Assembly: GCA_023091735.1 (NCBI GenBank)
Contig: JALKBU010001040.1
Coordinates: forward strand, 1-17,910
Reading direction: 5' to 3'
Source: Trichomonas tenax
Lineage: Eukaryota; Parabasalia; Trichomonadida; Trichomonadidae
Length of the DNA: 17,910 bases
Shown here: one piece after another, positions 7,043-15,349 of the stretch
Position numbering within the stretch: the stretch's first letter is position 1
Layout of the letters: every line of letters starts with the position of its first letter
Translations under genes and position numbers: made by a program
The notes under the pieces: model-generated
Seen by the model: only the letters and a program-made list of their open reading frames with translations
Database searches by the model: none
Told to the model about the DNA's origin: nothing

Positions 7043-8857
7043 ATGAAAGTGAGCAAAGCTGTGCCATTGAATTACGTCTATGTTTTGCGGAAAGGAAGCG
7101 ATGAACAGCCAAAGCGCGTGTTTCTGTGCAAGAATAATCAAGAATTTCGCAACTCTTGCAAAAGATTTTTAAATGAAAACGAAGCATTCGACAAAATTTG
7201 GACAAAACACGGCAGATTAGTAAAAGAGATCTCGAGAGTACACGCAGGAGCTACTTTAGAACTTGAAATTGTTGATGCAAACTCACTTCTTCATCAATCT
7301 GTGCCACAGGATCATTTAAAAAACATAAAAAAGTATAGAGGAGCTTCAAAAATGTTTACTGTTGAAGAAGAACAGACAGAAAACATCGAACCACAAAATA
7401 TTCAAGAAGGCGCAATTAAATTTGATTTTGGACCGACAGACAACAAACCAAAGGTCGAGAACTCTAAAGCAGGAAAACCTGCGACCAAAAAACCGATTCT
7501 CAAGAAATCAAACGAAAGTTTAGAACAACAATTAAAGAAATACGTTTATTCTCCAACAAAATTAAGCAGAGTTACGATAGATGATGTCTCCTCAGGCTCA
7601 AATTCAATGATGTCCACTTTATCACAGTGGAACACACTCGGAGCGGATTATGATAAAATCTTTAACGCAATGGGACAAAATCAGATGGATGAGATCACAA
7701 AAATGTTCAATTTCGAAAACGAGCAGGCAAACTATTGGGTCAGAGGCATAGAAAGACTTTCTTCTGAAGAATTTAAAATTGATCCGCTAAATATCCAATT
7801 TATTCCCGATATCATTGAGCACATCAAACAGAAAGGCTTCAGCCGATGCACACGCGTCCTCGCGAAGTACATTTATCACACATTTAACATTTTCATTTAT
7901 GGTCCAAATAAATCTGGGCGAACAACAATGCTTTATTTGGCGGCCGTAGAAGCAGCGAAAACTCTTGGAATTGCTAACGAATGGAAAGAGATTCTCGTAC
8001 TTCCTATTGATCTAAGAAACATAATGGGAACTCAAACAAATGCTGTGAAAATGTTTCATTCTTTAGTCGATAAAACATGCAATGCAATCGCTTCTGAGTT
8101 TCCAATTTATGAAAGAGCTGTGATTGAAGCGTCTGAATGCCTGAAGAAAGTTTCTGATTCTCATCCACAAAAACTGTTTTTCAACGATTCGTGTTTCGAT
8201 TCTTCAATAAAACAAAAGCTCAAAGAGAAAATTGCGGAAATTTTGGATGATTTGTTTGACGCATTCAACTCAAACAACAACAGATATCTCAGCGAGTGCA
8301 TTTGGTCCGTTCCTCAGCTTCTCGCGGAAGCGTTCGGCATCAAGAAGCTTGTTTTCATTGCCGACAACATCGATTCTTGCGATGTTACAATTCACATGTT
8401 TGAAAATGATTCCGCGATATTTTTGTCTGATGTCGTTCTCAACACACTCGCGTCGAATTATTATATTGCGTCGATTGGCGACCAGTCGAAGTTCACGCCT
8501 CTGTGCATCCCGTTCGTCAGTGGCGGACCGAGTATCATCAGTCTGTCGACTGTTATCACGACATATGACATCATTGACGAGTTTTCGATGCTTTCGAGGA
8601 GTTTTGTTGTTCAAACGACGGGAAATCTGCCGATAAAGATCGATATTCCTCTTTTGGGGGGAATCCCGAACTACGTCATAAAGTTCCAGAGAGCTGGAGA
8701 CCTCCTCGACATGTACAACAGGATGAGCGACGACGACGAAAAAGAGGAAGCGATAGCCGAGATTTTTGACAACGTTTCTGAACTCCTCGAAATAGTTTTT
8801 CCTGAACAGAAGCTGAACATAGAGAATGTTCAGCTCGCAAGTCAATTCGGATTTTAA
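7043..8857 (+). CDS. Ubiquitin/doublecortin-like domain plus P-loop NTPase, 604 aa
   Basis: Residues about 8-78 fit a doublecortin-like (ubiquitin-fold) domain: strands around YVYVLRKG and RVFLCKNNQEF, then the KIWTKHGRLVKEI and HAGATLELEI pattern that resembles the end of DCX repeats. A polar linker (105-180) follows. A P-loop NTPase occupies about 265-530: Walker A GPNKSGRTT at 287-295, where Arg stands for the invariant Lys; Walker B LVFIADNID at 436-444; and a sensor-like YYIASIGDQ at 473-481. The layout resembles AAA/STAND/ORC-type ATPases. Doublecortin domains bind microtubules, so a cytoskeletal NTPase is possible; Crinkler-type proteins with a ubiquitin-like header and NTPase are an alternative. 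I chose ATG 7043 because the frame upstream (ATG 6974) is encoded by the microsatellite and T-rich DNA. GC content rises strongly toward the 3' end. The TAA stop is not followed by A. Confidence 0.85.
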   Translation: MKVSKAVPLNYVYVLRKGSDEQPKRVFLCKNNQEFRNSCKRFLNENEAFDKIWTKHGRLVKEISRVHAGATLELEIVDANSLLHQSVPQDHLKNIKKYRGASKMFTVEEEQTENIEPQNIQEGAIKFDFGPTDNKPKVENSKAGKPATKKPILKKSNESLEQQLKKYVYSPTKLSRVTIDDVSSGSNSMMSTLSQWNTLGADYDKIFNAMGQNQMDEITKMFNFENEQANYWVRGIERLSSEEFKIDPLNIQFIPDIIEHIKQKGFSRCTRVLAKYIYHTFNIFIYGPNKSGRTTMLYLAAVEAAKTLGIANEWKEILVLPIDLRNIMGTQTNAVKMFHSLVDKTCNAIASEFPIYERAVIEASECLKKVSDSHPQKLFFNDSCFDSSIKQKLKEKIAEILDDLFDAFNSNNNRYLSECIWSVPQLLAEAFGIKKLVFIADNIDSCDVTIHMFENDSAIFLSDVVLNTLASNYYIASIGDQSKFTPLCIPFVSGGPSIISLSTVITTYDIIDEFSMLSRSFVVQTTGNLPIKIDIPLLGGIPNYVIKFQRAGDLLDMYNRMSDDDEKEEAIAEIFDNVSELLEIVFPEQKLNIENVQLASQFGF

Positions 8858-9816
8858 CTTTTCATTTCTAATTTCACAGCAAAACTTATCAAATTTTTAA
8901 AATACACCAAAAAATAAGAATTTATAAATTTATTAAAGGAGTGAAATAAAACAAAGCTCTTGGTTTCTTTTTCCAAACTAATTTTCAAAACAAATTATAA
9001 TCTATTTTTTTGAACAAATATCAACATAAATGTTTCTATTTCGCATATCAAAATAAAAAATTATAATTTTTTATAAATAATTATTATTTATTTATAAAAA
9101 ATGTTGATAATAATAACATTAAGCAGTCAAATTAATGCTTAAAAATGCTATTAAATGGATTTTTCCCGAAAAACAATTTTTTATTTTTGCTTATTTTGAA
9201 GGTGCTATCTGGGAAAGGCGTATAAAGACGTATAGCCGTATGACGAGGGTTAAGCATAGATGATGCTAATGACGGCCAAAAATTTCAAAGTTTCAAAAAA
9301 ATTGTAATCTTGAATGTCAAAAATTGTTTAACTACAAAAATATGAACTACATTCCCGATAATCTCAATATCTATAATTCGATTATATTCATTTAGAACTT
9401 ATCATTTTCCAAGAGAATTTACTAGTTTTCGCGCCCATAGAAGCACGAAACCTTTAATTTTGAAATAAATATTTTTGTTTTATACCTCATTTGACTTAAA
9501 CTACAAAATCGCACCCTTCGATCAGAGCATGCAACAATGCAATATCCAATTTGCAACCGCGCCAAAAATCTTCTGGTTGAAGTCTATTTTTTTAATTAAT
9601 TAAATTTAATTTACACTTGTGAGATTTACTAATTCTTATATAGGCCAAAAAGTGAATCTATCCACAAGCTCATTGCTCAAATTCTTTGTTCTTATTTTAT
9701 ATAAATTTTATTTCGAATCTTCATAAATTCTGAATCATGGACATTATTTATGTGTCATCCAAGTTTTCAAAGATTTGACTAGATCAAAAACAAAATAAAA
9801 TACACATTTATTACGA
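8858..9816. other. Intergenic region between convergent genes, hairpin-rich
   Basis: Both flanking genes end here, so the region carries two 3' ends. It contains an A/T-only inverted repeat (9066-9102), a GC-richer patch with two small hairpins (9217-9267), and a TTTAATTAATTAAA palindrome at 9591-9604. I see no reading frame or tRNA that I would call. Confidence 0.5.
9066..9102. repeat. A/T inverted repeat with 15-bp arms
   Basis: The arm 9066-9080 (ATTTTTTATAAATAA) is the exact reverse complement of 9088-9102, with a 7-base spacer. It is made only of A and T, so chance is a real possibility in this composition. It lies about 210 bases after the P-loop gene and could mark a transcript end. 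Confidence 0.6.
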
Positions 9817-11733
9817 TTAATAGGCAGCATCAACAATATAATCATGATTAACGTTAACAAGTCGGACAAAATCAGCATAAAGAGAATTACCTGTTATTGT
9901 CGATTTGTTGGCCAATTTCTGAACAATTTCAGCAACGTTTGAATGGAATTTTTGGTAGCAATTTTCAACAGGAGAAACTAATGTTTTCTTATGTATTTTT
10001 GTAACATTCGAATTAGAAACAGAGATTGCATATTTTTTGTATTGCGAGACAAAATTGAATGTATTTTGCGCAATAGTAATAAGATTGTAGAATGTTTCCC
10101 TTGATGATATAAACAATCCATTCAATGCCTCATCGAGGGTATCATCGTGAGCCTTAAAAAGTGATTCGATGCTTGTAGAAGATTCCATTTGGTCAAGCAA
10201 TTTTTCCCAAAGAGGGTGAATGACATCAATAGCAGCATAGCTGAGGTATGATGTGCAAAAATGATGAACTGCATGACGCATTCCATCAACATCTGGAAGT
10301 ATTGCCTTTGTGCGGCTTGATAACTGCCAACATTCACATAGCAGTGATTCTAAATGCTTCCATGTGAAAAGTGTTCTGAAGATTAACTGATACTTTGTAA
10401 TTACAATATTGTTAAATACTAAACTAATTGGCCAACATACGTCTGGTTTAACATCAAAATAATCCCAGCTATAATCAAGTCCAAATATTACTTTTTGTGC
10501 TGCTGGTGCAACTCCTGTTGGATTTTCTTTTGAAACTGAGTGAAATGTTTGAACTTGAGTGCTTAATGTCTCTGGTTCCAAAAAGGCAGTGAAATGCTTC
10601 GAAATTTCGATTGGCAATGATGCAGCGAGATTTGCGTCTAATGCAGGGATATGTGCTCTTTCTCTTGAAACTGACATTGACGTATTTGCTAAATTATTGA
10701 ATTTTGTTACCCAATCACCTCTACTACAAAGATAAACAGCTTTAAACATCTTCGCATACTTAAGAAGTGAATATTTTTCTCTCATAACAGAAACAAGCCT
10801 TAACGATGCTGAAAGGGAAGCAGAGTCAAGAACTGTTTCTCTTTGCAAAGCATCAAGGGTTAGTTTTGGTGGATTTGGCATTTGAAGACCGCAGTTGGTA
10901 AGAACTGAAATGCACTTTCCAGCCGATAGAATTGATTTCAAAGCTGCAGGTAATATAAAATGAGGAAGACGCGCGTTGTAAAGTTCATATTTTGAGGACC
11001 AAAAGTTTGATTCGTATTCTGTGCCAAGAACTTCAGCGGTAATATTGCTATTTTCTGATATAAAGAATTCATCAAATGGATCGTCAACTATTCCCATATA
11101 AATCCATTTTTGAATAAAATCAAGTAAAGGGACTGATGATGTTTGGAAAAGGAATGTAAAAAGCTTTCTTATTTTTGGTGAACCACGAAAACTTGAGAGT
11201 CTCGCATGTATTTCAGAAAGTATTGGAACGCCTCTTTTATCTCTGAGTGCAAGTATCAAAGAAGAAAGAGCATGAAGCATTTCTCCTGGATTTTGAAGAT
11301 TTCCTAGTAGTAATGAAGGTGTTAATCTTCTTGCATTCTCAAATTTGGCGATAGTCTGTTGATACTCTGATGTTATTGTTCTTAATGCAGCACAAAGTGC
11401 ATGTATAATGCGTCCATGATTGAATGAAAAGTGTCCTTCAGCGAACTTTCGAATAATAAAGAAATCGTTGCAAGTCGGAATGATTTTTTCAACAAAACTT
11501 GAAACAGAATCATGTATTTTACATTTTATCTTGTATTGCTGGTTGTCGTTTAATCTGATATATGATCCTTCTGCTCCAATCAAACAATATAATAAATCTT
11601 TTACGATTGTCTGTTCTTCTACATCTGGTGGCATCGACATTAGATCAGGGATATCGTTTTTCATATCGTCTTCCTGAACAACAAGAACTGCTTCCCCGCT
11701 TTCGAGCCAGGGCGGAAGAACAAGAGTCGCCAT
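9817..11733 (-). CDS. GCP2: Gamma-tubulin complex component 2 (GCP2/Spc97), 638 aa
   Basis: GCP2 pairs with GCP3 and gamma-tubulin in the gamma-tubulin small complex, which nucleates microtubules at basal bodies and spindle poles. Recognition rests on the GRIP1 region: VKDLLYCLIGAEGSYIRL (44-61), VEKIIPTCNDFF (81-92), HGRIIHALCAALRTITSEYQ (106-125), WIYMGIVDDPFDEFFISE (210-227), FWSSKYEL and LPHFIL (244-261), and ILSAGKCISVL (268-278). The GRIP2 region follows, with WPISLVFNNIVITKYQLIFR (434-453) and FKAHDDTLDEALNGLFI (526-542). The order and wording match GCP2 more than GCP3. Compared with animal GCP2 (about 900 aa) the protein lacks roughly the first 200 residues before GRIP1, the part that holds the MZT-binding N-terminal helical domain. 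The ATG is 74 bp after the GlnRS stop on the same strand, so its promoter must lie in that gap or within GlnRS. Confidence 0.94.
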   Translation of the reverse strand: MATLVLPPWLESGEAVLVVQEDDMKNDIPDLMSMPPDVEEQTIVKDLLYCLIGAEGSYIRLNDNQQYKIKCKIHDSVSSFVEKIIPTCNDFFIIRKFAEGHFSFNHGRIIHALCAALRTITSEYQQTIAKFENARRLTPSLLLGNLQNPGEMLHALSSLILALRDKRGVPILSEIHARLSSFRGSPKIRKLFTFLFQTSSVPLLDFIQKWIYMGIVDDPFDEFFISENSNITAEVLGTEYESNFWSSKYELYNARLPHFILPAALKSILSAGKCISVLTNCGLQMPNPPKLTLDALQRETVLDSASLSASLRLVSVMREKYSLLKYAKMFKAVYLCSRGDWVTKFNNLANTSMSVSRERAHIPALDANLAASLPIEISKHFTAFLEPETLSTQVQTFHSVSKENPTGVAPAAQKVIFGLDYSWDYFDVKPDVCWPISLVFNNIVITKYQLIFRTLFTWKHLESLLCECWQLSSRTKAILPDVDGMRHAVHHFCTSYLSYAAIDVIHPLWEKLLDQMESSTSIESLFKAHDDTLDEALNGLFISSRETFYNLITIAQNTFNFVSQYKKYAISVSNSNVTKIHKKTLVSPVENCYQKFHSNVAEIVQKLANKSTITGNSLYADFVRLVNVNHDYIVDAAY

Positions 11734-11807
11734 CGAATTTTTAAACGTTCATCAAATTCAAATTGTTTAAATTGAAATAAAATTATCAGAGATCTTTATT
11801 CTTATAT

Positions 11808-14048
11808 TTACTTGTTGAGTGGGAGAGTTCTGTTGAAGATCAAGTGTCCTGGCTTTGTATCGAAATCAACGCAGAAGTAGCCCTTTCTCTCGAATTGGAA
11901 TCTATCCTGTTCCTTAGCATTGGCGATTGTGCCTTCAACTAAAGCACCCTTGATGATCTTAAGGGAGTCCTTGTTGAGAGCGTCTGTCCATTCGCCTGTG
12001 ACCTTGGAAACATCTGGCTCAGAGAAGAGATGGCCATAAATTCTGAGCTCGCATTGAACGGCATCAGCATCAAGCCAGTGGATGAACTTCCTGTCATCGC
12101 GCTTCTCCGGATTCTCCTCAACATCGCAGACTAATTCTGTGACCTTGCCAGAATCATCCTTGATGACCTTGACAACCTTGATAGCGACCTTGGCATAGTT
12201 CAGGCCGACATCCTTCTCTGGTGTCAATCTCATGAAGTTCTTGTCTGGATTCTCCATGAAGTCCTCGCGTTCGATGTAGATTGTCTTGGAAAGATGAAGC
12301 TTACGCATTCCAGCCTCTGGTTTCTTCGGGAAGAATGGAGCTTCAACGATCTTCTCTTCAGCAAGGTTTTGAAGTGTGACCTTGATTGGATCTTGGACAC
12401 AGAATGCACGTGGTGAGTTCTCATCAAGATCAGCACGTTGGATAGCATCAAGACGATCAATAGAAATCATTGTTGTAACATTGCGTGTGTAGCCAACGTT
12501 CTGGCAAAACTCGCGAATAGCAGCTGGTGTGTAACCACGGCGGCGCATACCAGCAATTGTTGGCATACGTGGATCATCCCAACCATTAACGTAGTTGTTA
12601 TAAACGAGTGTCTGAAGCTTACGCTTTGACATGACTGTGTTTGTCAAATTGAGGCGAGAGAATTCCCAAACAACTGGCTTGTAAATCTTGAGAGCATCAA
12701 GAACCCAGTAGTAGGAATCTCTTCTGTTCTCGAATTCGAGTGTGCAAAGTGAGTGAGTAACGTGCTCAAGAGAATCGATGACGCAGTGGCTGTAGTCATA
12801 TGTTGGGTAGATGCACCACTTATCGCCTGTATGTGGGTGAGTGTGGTATTTGATTCTGTATGCAACTTGGTCACGCATGTTCGGATTGACATTCTTGTAA
12901 TCCATCTTAAGACGAAGTGTTGCTTCAGATGGTTCGAAGTAACCCACTCTCATGAGTTCGAAGAGGCGGCGAGACTCCTTTGGATCACGATCACGCCATG
13001 GAGATGGAAGGAGCTTCTCACGATACTCCTTAACCTCTTCCTTTGTCTGGTGATCGACGTAAGCAAGGCCCTCGTCAATAAGCTTGAGAGCGAACTCGTA
13101 GAGTGTCTGGAAATAGTCAGATGTGTGTGTGATCTTCCAGTATTCAAAGCCAAGCCAGTGAACATCCTTCTTGATACCTTCGATGAACTCTTCTTTTTCC
13201 TTGGATGGGTTTGTATCATCGAAACGCATGTAGCAATGACCACCCTTTGTTGAAGCAAGACCAAAGTCAAGAATCATGGCTTTAGCGTGACCAATGTGGA
13301 TCCATCCATTTGGCTCTGGTGGAAAACGTGTCATGTAGAGGCCGCCTGTCTTCTCCATATGGTCCTTTTGGATTTCTGGTGGGTTGTTCATAGCGTTATC
13401 TGCTGGTGATGGGAAGCTAGCAACAATACCACGGAAATCAATTTCATCGCCCTTTTCTTCTTCCTTAGCGGCGGCAGCAGCAGCCTTAGCAGCCTCAACG
13501 GCAGCCTTCTTTTCTGTGAGGTGAGCCTCATCAAGTTCTTCGAGAGAAGTTCTAACTGAGTTAACAACAAGCTTGGATGGTGCAAACTTCATTTGTGGTG
13601 TGGCTGTCTTGGCGCGCTTCATGATCTCACTGAGAGAAGCCTTCTTACCCTTCTGAGCAATGAAATCGATAGATTCATCGATTGTCTTTGCAACAGCAGC
13701 CTTAACATCAGCCTCTGTAACTGTAACGCCAACACCAGCTGCAGCTTCAAGTTCTGCTGGTGTAAAAGATTCGTTGGCCTGGACAAATTCAGTGGCTGCA
13801 GCAAGTTGCTCAGGTGTTATAATTTTAGAGGCACCAATTAATTCAGCGATTGCATTTGAGTTTGGAACATCACCACCACAGAGCTTAATGATAAGTGTTC
13901 CCATGGCTGCTGGACAACCTTCAGCAGGAATGTGAGCAGCCTCGATTGCTGTCATGATTTTTGCAACGAGTTTCTTGTTCTTAAGAATCTTTGGAACTTC
14001 CTTTCCATCAACGCCAATGGACTTCAGACGAAGCTCTTCAGCACTCAT
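11808..14048 (-). CDS. QARS: Glutaminyl-tRNA synthetase, cytosolic, 746 aa
   Basis: This class I enzyme attaches glutamine to tRNA(Gln) in the cytosol. The N-terminal GlnRS-specific RNA-binding region covers about 1-165, followed by an Ala/Lys/Glu-rich linker (180-200). The catalytic core carries the HIGH signature in FPPEPNGWIHIGHAKA (242-257), FDDTNPSKE (276-284) and the KMSKS equivalent VMSKRK (472-477). The beta-barrel anticodon-binding domain fills the C-terminus (about 560-740). All expected blocks are present at full eukaryotic length, so it should be active. I chose the ATG at 14048 (MSAEELRLKS), matching the usual eukaryotic beginning; an upstream in-frame ATG at 14087 would add 13 basic residues and cannot be excluded. 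Codon use is clearly GC-richer than in neighbouring genes, as expected for a highly expressed gene. The stop reads TAAA, the trichomonad poly(A) signal overlapping the stop codon. Confidence 0.97.
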   Translation of the reverse strand: MSAEELRLKSIGVDGKEVPKILKNKKLVAKIMTAIEAAHIPAEGCPAAMGTLIIKLCGGDVPNSNAIAELIGASKIITPEQLAAATEFVQANESFTPAELEAAAGVGVTVTEADVKAAVAKTIDESIDFIAQKGKKASLSEIMKRAKTATPQMKFAPSKLVVNSVRTSLEELDEAHLTEKKAAVEAAKAAAAAAKEEEKGDEIDFRGIVASFPSPADNAMNNPPEIQKDHMEKTGGLYMTRFPPEPNGWIHIGHAKAMILDFGLASTKGGHCYMRFDDTNPSKEKEEFIEGIKKDVHWLGFEYWKITHTSDYFQTLYEFALKLIDEGLAYVDHQTKEEVKEYREKLLPSPWRDRDPKESRRLFELMRVGYFEPSEATLRLKMDYKNVNPNMRDQVAYRIKYHTHPHTGDKWCIYPTYDYSHCVIDSLEHVTHSLCTLEFENRRDSYYWVLDALKIYKPVVWEFSRLNLTNTVMSKRKLQTLVYNNYVNGWDDPRMPTIAGMRRRGYTPAAIREFCQNVGYTRNVTTMISIDRLDAIQRADLDENSPRAFCVQDPIKVTLQNLAEEKIVEAPFFPKKPEAGMRKLHLSKTIYIEREDFMENPDKNFMRLTPEKDVGLNYAKVAIKVVKVIKDDSGKVTELVCDVEENPEKRDDRKFIHWLDADAVQCELRIYGHLFSEPDVSKVTGEWTDALNKDSLKIIKGALVEGTIANAKEQDRFQFERKGYFCVDFDTKPGHLIFNRTLPLNK

Positions 14049-15349
14049 TTTTGTTTTATACTTGGCTAAAGTTTTACAAAACCGCAAAATATTTACAAAA
14101 TAATTTGTGAGAAAAGTTACACAAAAGATGAATTCATGTTAAATTAAGCAAAAGTTTCAAAAATTTCCCTATCGGCTACTTTTTTACCCGAAAATTTTCA
14201 ATTATTTAAATATAACTCTATCATATAATACTCTACCCGAAGAACATGTTTTTAAATTTTTATTGAGTTTCTGTTCGACATTTATTCATATTTGTTAGTC
14301 AGTCTTCATAAGTAGAATTTGGTCTCCTTGAAACAGATTTGGGACCAAAATCGAATATACACTTAATCTTGAAATTGGGCTCCATCCTCTGAAGATATTG
14401 TGAAGAGCATCCAGTAATCTATGGATGAAGTCTTATGGAAGCATAATCACATTGCCTGAAAAAATTATCAACTCAAACATCATGAATATATCACTCACGT
14501 TCCAATTCAAATATAAATATCATAGATGTTTGATTGGGCATTGAAGCGCCCTAAAAATCCTCATACAGATTCTAATGATCTGGGAAAGAAAAAAAAAGTT
14601 CAACATTATTCAACAATGCTTACAAAAAAATAATGCATACATACTGTCAATATTAGTGCACAGAAACGGAGCTTGATCACGTGAGAAAACGAAATTTAAT
14701 CATTTGTAGATGAATCGTGAGGTATAATGCATTGATGGACAAAACAGAAAGTCGATGATTTAATCCTCTATCAATAAATTAAACCAATGAAAAATGTATC
14801 AACCAAAACGAAATATCTGAGAAATATGCGTGTTTCGAAAGCATGATCATCAGATCTTGGGTGAGTTCCATCGATGTTTCTGTTTAATTATAAATACCAC
14901 GAGACTTAATAAAGAAACTTAAAAGAATATAGCTATTGCAGTGGAGTATATACGATATAAACTAAATTACGATAGCCTGGCTCAAGTGACAAGTGTACAA
15001 AATATGTTTAAAGGAACGAGTATAGGACGTTGAGAATGAATCATTTTTCTTTATAAAGAATGTCGTTTTTGTAAACTTTACGTGTCAAATGTATAAAAGT
15101 TAACAATAATGTAATTGCTTTAATTGCAAGCATATTTTGACAATTTGATCCCCATAGAATATCGAACGATCAAAAAACATAAAATGCGCTATTCATCCAT
15201 TGATCAATAATTATTATTTGCCTGTAATCTCCTTCTACACTCTTCAAAAAAATGAGAGCTGTCGTTTGAAATTGTCCAAACACTGCACATTCATCAATAA
15301 AATGATTCACCAACACAATTGTTCGAACTTTTTAAAAATTTAGTTAAAA
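14049..15349. other. Divergent intergenic region
   Basis: This 1.3-kb spacer carries the promoters of GlnRS (minus) and the pseudokinase gene (plus). A TCACA initiator-like match lies on the minus strand about 60 bases upstream of the GlnRS ATG, farther than usual for trichomonads. A 14-base palindrome TTCTTTATAAAGAA lies at 15047-15060. No reading frame, tRNA or repeat copy was recognised. Confidence 0.5.

Noticed and set aside
8270..8845. Long 191-codon minus-strand frame inside the NTPase gene
   Set aside because: It is an antisense shadow created by the GC-rich codon use of the 3' end; the sense frame has Walker motifs and the antisense translation is Arg/Asn-rich with no domain.
12753..13253. 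166-codon plus-strand frame inside GlnRS
   Set aside because: It is antisense to the conserved catalytic core of GlnRS and has no recognisable domain.
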